From Terasakiispira papahanaumokuakeensis (GTDB lineage: Bacteria > Pseudomonadota > Gammaproteobacteria > Pseudomonadales > Halomonadaceae): DNA of 64,000 nt. The stretch is taken from contig NZ_MDTQ01000001.1 of the NCBI RefSeq assembly GCF_001709345.1, forward strand, positions 186,001-250,000. The letters run 5' to 3'. Position numbers and translations under genes: made by a program. A model generated the notes under the pieces. That model ran no database searches. It saw only the letters and a list, made by a program, of their open reading frames with translations, and was not told the DNA's origin. Below are positions 1-8,363 of the stretch, in pieces (the first letter of the stretch is position 1; each line of letters opens with the position of its first letter).

Positions 1-2
1 CT

Positions 3-923
3 GACGGGCTCGATGTGTCGGTGGGTCGGCAATATATTCAGATCGGCGACGGGTTCCTGATTGCCGGTGACGCGCTCAATTTCGGTGAGGGCGTCTTAGG
101 CGGAGATTTAGATAGAGGCGGGGCTTACTATCTGGCCGCGCGGCAGTCCTTTGACAACACCGCCGTCATTCGACTCGGCGGCGACCAGGGCTGGCGGGGT
201 GACTTGATGTGGTTGAAATCTGACAACCCGGCACAGGCCAAACCTGAGATGGCGGTCGGCACGTTTGAGCATGTCACCGATGATGCCACACTTGGGGCCA
301 CCTACATTAAGGTGCTCGATACCGATCGTGACTTCGCGTTTCTTTATCCCGACCGGGAAGATACCCAGGTCTATAGCCTCTATGGTCACGGCAATGCGGG
401 AATCAAAAACCTGTTCCTATCCGGCCAGTATGCTTGGCAGGAAAAAGGCGACGATAGCGATGAAAACGCTTGGTATCTGGAGGCTGGCTGGACCTTTGAC
501 GAAGTCGCCGGATCACCCTACATCAGCTATCGCTTCAGCCGTTATTCCGACGGCTATGACCCACTGCTTTACGGCAACGGCCGTGCGCTCGGTACCTGGT
601 TCCAAGGTGAAGTAGCGGCTAACTACGCTGGGCCGTTTTCCACGAATGCACGCATTCATCAGGTCACACTGTCGGTCACGCCGAGCGAACAATTCAACAT
701 CGGTCTGCTGATGTACCGCTTCGATACGCTGAATACCGACTCAGGTCATCTCGATGGTCACGAGATTGATCTCTACGGCAGTTGGACAATCAACGATCAC
801 TGGTGGGTGATGCCGCTTTTGGGTCGTTATGATCCTGATCAATCGACTTCTGGCGGCGGTTCACAGCTCGGTGACAGTAGCGCCAACTATTATACCCAGC
901 TGCTGGTTGGATTTAACTTTTAG
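3..923 (+). CDS. Outer-membrane beta-barrel protein, porin-like (5' truncated)
   Basis: The frame is open to the left edge, so the N-terminus and signal peptide lie outside the window; the GTG at 15 is only an internal codon. About 306 residues are visible, with alternating polar/aromatic strands typical of outer-membrane barrels, and the protein ends in GFNF, the terminal-phenylalanine signature recognised by the BAM machinery. Segments such as YGNGRALGTWFQGEVAANY recall alginate-export (AlgE-like) barrels, but I cannot confirm the family. It lies upstream of the aldehyde dehydrogenase on the same strand and might serve uptake for the neighbouring catabolic genes; that link is inference. Confidence 0.7.
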   Translation, partial: DGLDVSVGRQYIQIGDGFLIAGDALNFGEGVLGGDLDRGGAYYLAARQSFDNTAVIRLGGDQGWRGDLMWLKSDNPAQAKPEMAVGTFEHVTDDATLGATYIKVLDTDRDFAFLYPDREDTQVYSLYGHGNAGIKNLFLSGQYAWQEKGDDSDENAWYLEAGWTFDEVAGSPYISYRFSRYSDGYDPLLYGNGRALGTWFQGEVAANYAGPFSTNARIHQVTLSVTPSEQFNIGLLMYRFDTLNTDSGHLDGHEIDLYGSWTINDHWWVMPLLGRYDPDQSTSGGGSQLGDSSANYYTQLLVGFNF

Positions 924-968
924 CGCTTGGTCAACGCTGTCTGTTGATCGTGAGCGTCTTTTGGCAGG

Positions 969-1016
969 CGGCGTTTTGGGCAGACGGCGTTTTGGGCAGA
1001 CGGCGTTTTGGGCAGA
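969..1016. repeat. Tandem repeat, 3 x 16 bp
   Basis: Three perfect consecutive copies of CGGCGTTTTGGGCAGA lie in the 317-bp gap between the barrel gene and the aldehyde dehydrogenase. Apart from this array and a ribosome binding site (CAGGAG at 1228-1233) I see no gene in the gap. Confidence 0.95.
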
Positions 1017-1240
1017 CAAAGTCATGCTCCTGGCAGACACGCACAAGCCGTTGGGGGCTTGGCGCATTAGCCTGAACCGCAGACAACGCTTTTCAGTACA
1101 GAACCCTTTTCCGGCGTCGAGCTTTTGTGCACTGTCGTTTGTACTCTATAGAGAGCACTTACAGAGCCTACAGAGAGACTCTGCTGGGAGATCCCTCAGT
1201 GCCGCATGACTCGACGTTTCGCAAGCGCAGGAGATCGTTT

Positions 1241-2725
1241 ATGAGTCAGGATGCTGTATCACAGGCGGTAGAAGACTTTTTAGCAAGGGCGACAGGCTCG
1301 TTCATTGACGGTGCTTTCTTAAAAGAAGGCGCCTCCCGTAATGTGCTTGATCCCTCTACCGGTCAACCGCTGACCCAAGTGGCCGAAGGTGATATCACCC
1401 TTGCCAATAGTGCGGTCGCATTAACCCAACAGAGCTTCGAGGATGGTCGTTGGCGCAATATGACGTCGGCGGCGCGTGAACGGATTTTATTGCGCTTTGC
1501 CGATCTTGTGGAAGCCCATGCCGATGAGCTGGCTCGGATTGAAACGCTCAATCAGGGTAAGTCGATCAACATTGCCCGGGGTGTTGATGTTGGTTTCTCG
1601 ATCGATTTTATTCGCTATATGGCGGGCTGGACCACCAAGCTCGAAGGCCGTACTCGTGACGTCTCCATCGGGATGCCAGAAGGCGCCAAGTTTAACGTCT
1701 ACACACTGCGTCAGCCGATCGGTGTCGTCGCCGCTATCGTGCCATGGAACTTTCCCATGATGATTGCGCTCTGGAAGGTCGTTCCAGCGCTGGCCGCAGG
1801 ATGCTCTGTCGTGCTGAAACCCGCCTCCGAAACGCCGCTCAGCGTGCTGCGTCTGGCCGAGCTGGCCATCAAGGCAGGTGTACCGAAGGGGGTGTTCAAC
1901 GTGGTCTTGGGGCCGGGCTCTACGGTCGGCACCTGTCTGTCCGAACACCCGGATGTCAATAAAGTCACATTTACCGGTAGTACTGAGATTGGTAAGCAGA
2001 TTGGTCATGCCGCGGTCGAGCATATGGCGCACTTTTCGTTGGAACTGGGCGGCAAGAATCCGATGCTGGTACTCGAAGATGCCGATGTTGAGAAAGCCGT
2101 TAATGGGGCCCTCATGGGGGGGCTGCTCAACCAGGGACAGGTCTGCGCCGCGGCATCACGTTTCTATGTGCATCGTCGCTTGCATGATCGTTTCTGCGAG
2201 CTGTTGGCCAAGGCGATCGATACCATGCAGGCAGGTCCTGGCATCGACCCCGAGGCGCAGGTGAATCCCTTGGTGTCTAAGCGTCAGCAGCAGAGCGTGC
2301 AGGGCTATATCGATCGCGCACGTGCTCAAGGTGCCCAAGTGCATGTTGGCAACCCGGTACCGGCCGAAGGCTTTTATGTGTCGCCCACCTTGGTCAGCGG
2401 CGCGACCCATGACATGGAAATCGCTCGGGAAGAAGTGTTCGGCCCTGTCTTGACGGTGATCGCTTTCGATGATGACGAAGAAGCACTGAAGATGGTCAAT
2501 GATAGCGACTTTGGTCTGGCCGCAAGCCTTTGGACTGAGAGCTTGTCCAAAACCATGGCGATGACGCCACGCATTGAGGCTGGCACTGTCTGGGTGAACA
2601 CTCACGTGACGCTCGATCCGGCGATGCCGTTCGGTGGGCTCAAGATGTCGGGTATCGGCAAGGAGTTTGGCCCGGAAGCGGTCAATGCCTACACCGAACT
2701 CAAGTCAATTTGCATCGCTTACTGA
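1241..2725 (+). CDS. NAD(P)-dependent aldehyde dehydrogenase, FeaB-like
   Basis: Oxidises an aldehyde to the carboxylic acid in the cytoplasm. The start is ATG 1241, preceded by CAGGAG 8 bp upstream, giving 494 residues, a normal length for the family; an upstream in-frame start would add an unlikely extension. The catalytic set is complete: the WNFP motif around Asn170, Glu268 in LELGG, and Cys302 in GQVC. The sequence GQVCAAASRFYV around the nucleophile resembles phenylacetaldehyde dehydrogenase (FeaB) more than betaine aldehyde dehydrogenase. The FeaR-like regulator encoded convergently at 2937-3875 fits that assignment. Substrate identity (phenylacetaldehyde or hydroxyphenylacetaldehyde) is inference from resemblance and context. 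Confidence 0.85.
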   Translation: MSQDAVSQAVEDFLARATGSFIDGAFLKEGASRNVLDPSTGQPLTQVAEGDITLANSAVALTQQSFEDGRWRNMTSAARERILLRFADLVEAHADELARIETLNQGKSINIARGVDVGFSIDFIRYMAGWTTKLEGRTRDVSIGMPEGAKFNVYTLRQPIGVVAAIVPWNFPMMIALWKVVPALAAGCSVVLKPASETPLSVLRLAELAIKAGVPKGVFNVVLGPGSTVGTCLSEHPDVNKVTFTGSTEIGKQIGHAAVEHMAHFSLELGGKNPMLVLEDADVEKAVNGALMGGLLNQGQVCAAASRFYVHRRLHDRFCELLAKAIDTMQAGPGIDPEAQVNPLVSKRQQQSVQGYIDRARAQGAQVHVGNPVPAEGFYVSPTLVSGATHDMEIAREEVFGPVLTVIAFDDDEEALKMVNDSDFGLAASLWTESLSKTMAMTPRIEAGTVWVNTHVTLDPAMPFGGLKMSGIGKEFGPEAVNAYTELKSICIAY

Positions 2726-2743
2726 CCGAGTGCTCGATTTAAC

Positions 2744-2784
2744 TAACAGGCTATTGCTTCAGTTAACAGGGCTATTGCTTCAGC
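2744..2784. repeat. Imperfect tandem repeat, 2 x ~20 bp
   Basis: TAACAGGCTATTGCTTCAGT followed by a near-identical 21-bp copy with one inserted G, directly behind the aldehyde dehydrogenase stop codon; a third partial TAACAG follows. Confidence 0.85.
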
Positions 2785-2792
2785 TAACAGCG

Positions 2793-2832
2793 TACTCGAG
2801 CCTGCCAGTGAACACTGGGCCTGGCTCGAGTA
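2793..2832. terminator. Two-part hairpin between convergent genes
   Basis: TACTCGAGCC (2793-2802) pairs with GGCTCGAGTA (2823-2832), and inside it CCAGTG pairs with CACTGG around an AA loop. No T-run follows on either side, so it is at best a weak intrinsic terminator or a 3'-end protecting hairpin for the converging aldehyde dehydrogenase and AraC genes. Confidence 0.5.
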
Positions 2833-2885
2833 GGTTGCGTTCACTGATGGTCTGAACTGAGTTCGCCTCTGGGCATGGTGGCCTT

Positions 2886-2936
2886 GCCATTGTTTGCTTT
2901 GAGCCATTGTTTGCTTTGAGCCATTGTTTGCTTTGA
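2886..2936. repeat. Tandem repeat, 3 x 17 bp
   Basis: Three perfect copies of GCCATTGTTTGCTTTGA abut the stop codon of the AraC-family gene on the minus strand. Confidence 0.95.
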
Positions 2937-3875
2937 TCAGACGGCATATGCCAAGCGCATTCGGCGATATTCCCGGGGTGAGCTTGCAAACTCGCGTTTG
3001 AAGGCGCGGCTGAAGTGGGCCGAATCAGTAAAGCCCCATTTGTAAGCAATCTGGGTGATCGAGCGTTTGGCCAGCGTCGGGCTTGATAATTCCTCGGCAC
3101 AGCGGGTCAACCGGCGACGTTGAACGTAGCGGCAGACGGTTTCACCGTGTTGTTCGAACAGGCGATAGAGCTGGCGCACCGACATGTGAAAGACTTCCGC
3201 TAGACGTTCTGGGCTGATGTTCTCTTCATGTAGATGCTGATCGATAAATTGTTGAATACAAACGAAAAGCGTGCCGTCAGCCTGTGCCATGAATGAGGGT
3301 GAGAGCGCCTGATGCTGATGGATCGCGGGTAACAGGGCGACCAATGACTCGGGGATACCGCCTTCGCACTCACCCGCAGTCGCGAGCGGCTCGGTCACCA
3401 TCCGATTGACGACCAATTGCAGAATCTGGCTACTGGCACAGTCCGCAGTGATTTTCATGAACGGAATCGAAGTATCGCCGAAGCGATCGGCGACTTCGCT
3501 GCGACAGAGATGCAGGGAGTCATGTTCGATCAGGCCATGGGGAATGATGTCGCAGGCCTTGACTGAATCCATCAGCGCCATCTCGCCCGGACGTAATGTG
3601 ATGGCCTCATCGTTTTGAACCAGTGTCGCATGACCTTGTTTTTGCACCACTAGGAAGCAGTGGCGGTCCTCATGGTGGCGTTGGGCACGACAACTCGTCA
3701 TCTTTTCTGCGTTGGTGACGATGTTGGCAATATCGATCCCGCCATTAGATCGCATTGAAATGCTGCCTTGAAAGTTGCGCCGGTCTCGGGGGATTGAGTC
3801 GAAATCGCCACATGTTTGCCGTAGGGCGCCAAGCCAGACATCGAAAGGCAGCGAGGTTGCATTTTGAGTTAGCAT
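2937..3875 (-). CDS. AraC-family transcriptional regulator, FeaR-like
   Basis: A 312-residue regulator with an N-terminal sensing region and a C-terminal double helix-turn-helix (about residues 205-305, MSVRQLYRLFEQHGE and ITQIAYKWGFTDSAHFSRAF). The N-terminal half (WLGALRQTCGDF, GGIDIANIVTN, LRPGEMALMDS) recalls FeaR, the activator of the aromatic-amine oxidase/phenylacetaldehyde dehydrogenase genes of enteric bacteria. It converges on the FeaB-like dehydrogenase, which it may regulate. It is divergent from the second AraC gene with a short shared promoter region. FeaR assignment is by remembered resemblance; membership in the AraC family is certain. Confidence 0.85.
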   Translation of the reverse strand: MLTQNATSLPFDVWLGALRQTCGDFDSIPRDRRNFQGSISMRSNGGIDIANIVTNAEKMTSCRAQRHHEDRHCFLVVQKQGHATLVQNDEAITLRPGEMALMDSVKACDIIPHGLIEHDSLHLCRSEVADRFGDTSIPFMKITADCASSQILQLVVNRMVTEPLATAGECEGGIPESLVALLPAIHQHQALSPSFMAQADGTLFVCIQQFIDQHLHEENISPERLAEVFHMSVRQLYRLFEQHGETVCRYVQRRRLTRCAEELSSPTLAKRSITQIAYKWGFTDSAHFSRAFKREFASSPREYRRMRLAYAV

Positions 3876-4076
3876 TGGGTCACCATATTTATTAATATTT
3901 TAATGACTTGGTCGACACTAAAGAAAAATATACCTGGGCACCACTATCCATTGGTCAAGCATTCAGTGGTCAAACATCCATTGATCAAGCATTCCCTGGT
4001 GAGCCCCTGTATTGATGACAATAATGAATGCAATTCCCACGCCATGAGGCGATCGATGTGTGGGAAGGAGTCAACC

Positions 4077-5006
4077 ATGACGATTATGTTGCACCGCTGC
4101 TCTGATGCTGCCGATCACGCCAATCGTTTAGAGGGCTGGCAGCAGGAGTCAAGCCAGATTGAGGCGGGCGCTTTTGTTGGCGAGATTGTTGATGTTGCCA
4201 GCCATGAAGTGCGTCTCTTTCGGGAAAGTGCCAATTTGGGGATACACCAGCAGATGCATTTTCCCGAATCGCAGTGGCACCTTGTTACGCCGATACGTTG
4301 GTCCAACAACGGGCTGTTTAGTCCTGATGTTGTGACTGTACTGCCAAGCTGTGATCAGTTTTGGAGTGTGGCGCCGTCGAACTACGACTTGCTGGTGGCT
4401 TCAATTGATCGGGAGCGTCATGCGTGGCTCAGCCGCGATGAGCATCGGTTGCGGCGGCTCGAGGTACCGCGCGGGTTTGTCACTCAAGTCCGTGGACAGT
4501 GGCAGGGGATGACCGATTATCTGCGCCAGCGCCCCGCCCATGAGCTGATGACACCTGCGCTTAAGCAATCTCTGGTGCGCCAGATTGCGGACAGTATCGA
4601 ACTGCTGTTGAATGAGTGTGAATTGGCTTTGGAGCCGGACATTAGCAATTATCGGACACGACGCTATATTGTCGACCGCTGCCAAGCCATGATCCGCAGC
4701 CAGCCCGAGGCGCCACCTTCGTTAATGGCGTTGTGTGCTCAGTTGAAAATTTCACGGCGTACGCTTCAATACAGTTTTCAGACCGAAGTGGGGCAGTCAC
4801 CGGTCCATTACCTGCGTGCGTTGCGGCTCAACGCTGTGCGCCGGAACCTTCTACAAAACCCGACGCAGCGTCTGGCTGACGTTGCCGCCAGCCAAGGTTT
4901 TTTTCATCAAAGTTATTTTTGCCGCGAATACCGACGTCTTTTTCAAGAATTGCCTTCCGCCACTCGCGACCGGGCGCTCAAAGCGATCCGGTCTGAGGTG
5001 GCTTGA
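4077..5006 (+). CDS. AraC-family transcriptional regulator, EutR-like
   Basis: Start chosen at ATG 4077, 7 bp behind GAAGGAG; this gives 309 residues. The C-terminal DNA-binding part carries LKISRRTLQYSFQTEVGQSP and the second helix-turn-helix DVAASQGFFHQSYFCREYRRLF, a pattern close to EutR-type AraC proteins. The N-terminal domain (about 200 residues) matches no effector domain that I recognise. Its position between the dehydrogenase/FeaR-like pair and the minus-strand oxidoreductase cluster suggests that it controls one of these, perhaps the amine-oxidising set. The stretch before the gene (3940-4000) carries imperfect repeats of the form CATTGGTCAAGCATTC. Confidence 0.8.
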   Translation: MTIMLHRCSDAADHANRLEGWQQESSQIEAGAFVGEIVDVASHEVRLFRESANLGIHQQMHFPESQWHLVTPIRWSNNGLFSPDVVTVLPSCDQFWSVAPSNYDLLVASIDRERHAWLSRDEHRLRRLEVPRGFVTQVRGQWQGMTDYLRQRPAHELMTPALKQSLVRQIADSIELLLNECELALEPDISNYRTRRYIVDRCQAMIRSQPEAPPSLMALCAQLKISRRTLQYSFQTEVGQSPVHYLRALRLNAVRRNLLQNPTQRLADVAASQGFFHQSYFCREYRRLFQELPSATRDRALKAIRSEVA

Positions 5007-5035
5007 TTAAAAAGCGTGGTGTCGCCTGCGTGATC

Positions 5036-6325
5036 TCAGAAGCGGCCAAACCGATAGGGATGGGGATCGATAATCGGCTTGTTGTTCATGACCAGATCTG
5101 CAGCAAGTTGACCGGCGGCTGGTGAGGTGCCGAAGCCGTGACCAGAGAAGCCGGTCGCCAGTGTCAGGCCCGGCACGTTGGGGACGGCATCAATGACCGG
5201 ATTCGAATCTGGCGTGATGTCGATCATCCCCGCCCATGATTCTTCGATCGTCATGTTCTGGAACACCGGCCAAGCGGCGGACAAATTACGATACGCCTCT
5301 TGATTGAGCCCTTCGTTGATGGGCGGGTCGATGGTACGCACCTGTTCAAAGGGTGATGGACCATTTTTCCAGTGTCTTGATTGCATCAGATCCCGCCAGA
5401 AGTGTTTGCCCAACGAAATTCGCAATAACCCTCGTTGTGAGCGGAGCGCGCTCAGATACTTGGCGCCGATTTTCAGGTGATCGAGCGTCAGTGGGGCGTC
5501 CAGCGCGCCGCGCTGGGTCACGATAAACCCGCCATCCTTGTGTTTTCTGAACGAGAAGTCCGGTCCGCCGACGGCGGCGTCAGTGGGGCCGTTCATGGCG
5601 CCGGTACGAAAGACTGACAGCACCAACGGCAAGGTCGGTAGGGAGATGCCGATGTTGCCCAGGAATCGTCGGGAGCCCATACCGCCGGCTAACAATACTT
5701 GGTCGCAGCGGATCTCGCCGCGTTCGGTCACTACGCCGCTCACTTTGCCACCAGAGCGTGTGATATTACGTACGGCGCAGTGCTCGATAATGACCGCACC
5801 GCGAGTCATAGCGGCTTGGGCGATGGCACTGGAGGCCAGCGTCGGCTCGGCGTAGCCATCGGAGGGTGTGAAAAGGGCGCCAGCCCAATGCCCTTGGCCA
5901 CCGGGCACCTGAGCCTCAATTTCGCGGGCACTCAAAATTCTCGAATCCAATGAGAGACTCGAAACTGAGTCAAGCCAGGCTTGATGCTCGGCCAGCTGTT
6001 CTGGTGTGCGAGAGAGAAACATGATGCCCGATTGACGGTAGCCTACGTCGCAGCCGGTGCGCTCAGCCATGGCGGCCCAAAGCCGGTCAGACGCCAGTGC
6101 CAGCGGGACATCCTCGCCATGTCGGTTGGTTTTCCGGATCCACCCCAAGTTACGGGATGACTGTTCTCCGGCGATGCGTCCCTTTTCTAGCACGGTGACG
6201 GCGACGCCGCGCTCAGCGAGTGTCAGTGCGGCGGTTAGACCGATGATTCCACCACCAATAATGACGACGGTGGTTGAGGTAGGACAGTCGGTTGAAGTCT
6301 CGATGGGAGCGATTGTGGGTGCCAT
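5036..6325 (-). CDS. FAD-dependent oxidoreductase, D-amino-acid dehydrogenase/glycine oxidase (DAO) family
   Basis: A 429-residue flavoprotein. The dinucleotide-binding motif VVIIGGGIIGLTAALTLAERG lies at about residues 21-41, followed by the ribose-binding acid VLEKG, and SRNLGWIRKTNRHGED typical of the DAO/DadA fold. The C-terminal FAD contact GFSGHGFGTSPAAGQLAADL is present. It would oxidise an amine or amino acid to the imine with electrons passed to oxygen or the respiratory chain. It follows a Rid-family gene and an ornithine-cyclodeaminase-family gene on the same strand; together with the aldehyde dehydrogenase this suggests amine catabolism. Similar triads occur near genes annotated as tyramine oxidase subunits, recalled but not checked here. 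Confidence 0.85.
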   Translation of the reverse strand: MAPTIAPIETSTDCPTSTTVVIIGGGIIGLTAALTLAERGVAVTVLEKGRIAGEQSSRNLGWIRKTNRHGEDVPLALASDRLWAAMAERTGCDVGYRQSGIMFLSRTPEQLAEHQAWLDSVSSLSLDSRILSAREIEAQVPGGQGHWAGALFTPSDGYAEPTLASSAIAQAAMTRGAVIIEHCAVRNITRSGGKVSGVVTERGEIRCDQVLLAGGMGSRRFLGNIGISLPTLPLVLSVFRTGAMNGPTDAAVGGPDFSFRKHKDGGFIVTQRGALDAPLTLDHLKIGAKYLSALRSQRGLLRISLGKHFWRDLMQSRHWKNGPSPFEQVRTIDPPINEGLNQEAYRNLSAAWPVFQNMTIEESWAGMIDITPDSNPVIDAVPNVPGLTLATGFSGHGFGTSPAAGQLAADLVMNNKPIIDPHPYRFGRF

Positions 6326-6416
6326 GAACGCGTCCTGATGAGTCGGTGACCCAAGGCAATACGATCGGGTTGAGCGGTCGCACTACCTTGACTCGAATTA
6401 AGGGACGAACTCCGCC

Positions 6417-6842
6417 TCACTGAACAGAGGTGTCAATCCGTGTGGTTTCGGCGCGTCCGGCGCCGCGGTAGGCGGTCACTTCCAGCTCGACCTTATAGAT
6501 TTCAGAGCCTAGCGGTGGGCAGGTCACGGTAATGACGGGATCGATCCCCCGCATCGTTTCACCGAACAGTGTCATGACGGTTTCGGTATCGGCTGGATTC
6601 TGGATAAAGATCTTCGCCGACACGACGTCGGATAGATCACTGTCGACGGCGGCCAGGCCCCGTTCAATGTTGGCGAACACCTGCTTCAACTGCTCACTGA
6701 CGTCATCAGCAATGGTCTGAGTGTCTGGGTTACGCCCGGCGGTATTGGACACAAGAATCCAGTTGTCGACGGCCACTACGCGGGAGTAGCTGGCGTGTTC
6801 TTCGAATTTGGAACCGGTTTTAACTTTGGTGATCGTCGTCAT
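6417..6842 (-). CDS. Rid (YjgF/YER057c/UK114) family protein without the canonical arginine
   Basis: A 141-residue protein of the RidA superfamily (YSRVVAVDNWILVSNTAGRN, LAAVDSDLSDVVSAKIFIQNPAD, YKVELEVTAYRG). Canonical RidA enzymes hydrolyse reactive imines/enamines using an arginine in the PxRSxV segment near residue 105. Here the aligned segment reads DPVITVTCPPLG, with no arginine, so it belongs to a non-canonical Rid subgroup whose activity cannot be assumed. It sits between the amine-oxidising flavoprotein and the ornithine-cyclodeaminase-like gene, all on the minus strand, which suggests a role in handling the oxidation product. Confidence 0.88.
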   Translation of the reverse strand: MTTITKVKTGSKFEEHASYSRVVAVDNWILVSNTAGRNPDTQTIADDVSEQLKQVFANIERGLAAVDSDLSDVVSAKIFIQNPADTETVMTLFGETMRGIDPVITVTCPPLGSEIYKVELEVTAYRGAGRAETTRIDTSVQ

Positions 6843-6924
6843 GGTAGAACGCTCGTGTTGAAGTCAATGAGAAACGGAGGGCACCGGCGCTAGTCCCGAT
6901 GCCCGAAAAAAGGCGCCGTGACGC

Positions 6925-8061
6925 TTACTTGAGCGCGGGCTCATCCCACAGATTGAGTGACACGCCGATGCCCTGTTCCACGGCCTTGCGGTAGACGACG
7001 GTGGCCCAGGCAACGTCTTCCACGGGCATACCGCCCACCGACATCATGATGATTTCGTCATCGCTTTGACGTCCTGGACTGTCGCCGGAGACGATCGCGC
7101 CAAGATCTTCGAGCGCACTGGCTTCCAGCGTACCGGCATGGACCATGTCCATAAACTTCACGCCGACCAGCGGAATGCAGTTGTGGGCGGGCTTGGGGAC
7201 TTCTTCGTACCAAGCTTCGTAGAGGCCTGTGTTATCAAGTACCTTGCGAACGTCAGGGGCTTCCATACCCGCATCGAAGTTGCACGGTGCGGGCATGGCC
7301 ATAAACGCCCCAGGTTTGACCCACTCGCGCTTGACCACCGGGTATTGATCAGGATTGCCGACTTCGCCGGAGGCGCAGTAGGTCACGATGTCGGAGCCGC
7401 GTACCACGGCTTCTTCGGTGTCGACGATCTCGACGCTGACCTGCGGGTAGTGCTCGCTTGCCCACTCGACAAAGCCGTTGATGTTCTTTTCGCTGCGGCC
7501 TTTGAGCTTGATGGTGTCGATGTCAGGGCAGACCGCCATGAACGCCGCCACGCTGGTGCGCCCCATCACGCCCGGGCCCAGCAGGCCAATGACGCGGGAA
7601 TCTTTGCGCGCCAGGTGACGCGCGCCGACGCCTGGTACCGCACCGGTGCGGTAGGCCGACAGCAGGTTGGCTGACATGTACGCCAGCGGTGCGGCAGTGT
7701 CGGGGTCTGTCAGCGTGAACATCAGAATCGAGCGAGGCAGGCCCTTTTCGCGGTTGGCGATGTTGGAGCCGTACCATTTCACGCCGGAGGTGCAGAAGCT
7801 GCCGCCGAGGTAGGCCGGCATCGCCATCATACGGCGATCCGCCGTCGGCTTTGGCATCGTCGGGAAGGGCGACTCTTCCGGGAACATGATCATCGCGCCG
7901 TGCGAGTCATTGTTTGGCCCGGCCATGCGGTAATCGCCGGTATGGAGCAGGTTGAAGACCTCTTCCATGGTGTCCACGCAGGCGGCCATATCGGTCACAC
8001 CCGCACGGATCATGTCTTGCTCGGAGAGGTAGATGAAATCGATTTTTGTATTATTGTTCAT
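6925..8061 (-). CDS. Ornithine cyclodeaminase/mu-crystallin family protein
   Basis: A 378-residue protein starting at the ATG at 8061 (a longer in-frame start at 8127 adds 22 residues with repeat-derived sequence). The family's Rossmann part is seen in VIGLLGPGVMGRTSVAAFMAV, and the N-terminal region includes RMMAMPAYLGG and GVKWYGSNIANREKGLPRS. Members are NAD(P)-dependent cyclodeaminases, dehydrogenases or proteins of unknown reaction; this longer type resembles proteins that are annotated as tyramine oxidase subunit B in related bacteria (from memory). First gene of the minus-strand set with the Rid protein and flavoprotein. Substrate unknown. Confidence 0.82.
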   Translation of the reverse strand: MNNNTKIDFIYLSEQDMIRAGVTDMAACVDTMEEVFNLLHTGDYRMAGPNNDSHGAMIMFPEESPFPTMPKPTADRRMMAMPAYLGGSFCTSGVKWYGSNIANREKGLPRSILMFTLTDPDTAAPLAYMSANLLSAYRTGAVPGVGARHLARKDSRVIGLLGPGVMGRTSVAAFMAVCPDIDTIKLKGRSEKNINGFVEWASEHYPQVSVEIVDTEEAVVRGSDIVTYCASGEVGNPDQYPVVKREWVKPGAFMAMPAPCNFDAGMEAPDVRKVLDNTGLYEAWYEEVPKPAHNCIPLVGVKFMDMVHAGTLEASALEDLGAIVSGDSPGRQSDDEIIMMSVGGMPVEDVAWATVVYRKAVEQGIGVSLNLWDEPALK

Positions 8062-8223
8062 TGTTAGGCTCTCGATGCGTAGCTTTCGATGTGTAGCTCT
8101 CGATAAATGCGTATTCGAATGCAACACAGTTTATAGTGCGTATCGGCACGCACAGGTGTTAGCACAGATCGGCAATTCGGTCTGAATATCGGTCGATAGC
8201 GACAATCGTCGCCCCTCTTTTCA

Positions 8224-8286
8224 CCATGCTTTCGATTGGAGTCGCCATGCTTTCCATTGGAGTTGCCATGCTTTCGATTGGAAAAG
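8224..8286. repeat. Tandem repeat, 3 x 21 bp
   Basis: Three consecutive copies of a 21-bp unit beginning CCATGCTTTCGATTGGAGT, with single-base differences. They lie in the 302-bp gap between the ornithine-cyclodeaminase-like gene and the 3' end of the LysR gene. The upstream flank (8070-8105) holds two further degenerate copies of a 14-bp unit (GCTCTCGATGCGTA). I see no gene here; short open frames across the array arise from the repeat. Confidence 0.95.
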
Positions 8287-8363
8287 CAGGGTCATCTCCG
8301 GTTATGGATGGGGCTTTGTTTGGCTTTCACGCGGGCCTTGTCAGCTTTGATCCGGTCGCCAGA

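Noticed and set aside
829-1209. A 126-codon plus-strand frame over the 16-bp repeats
   Set aside because: Overlaps the barrel gene end and is created by the repeat; no ribosome binding site and no family.
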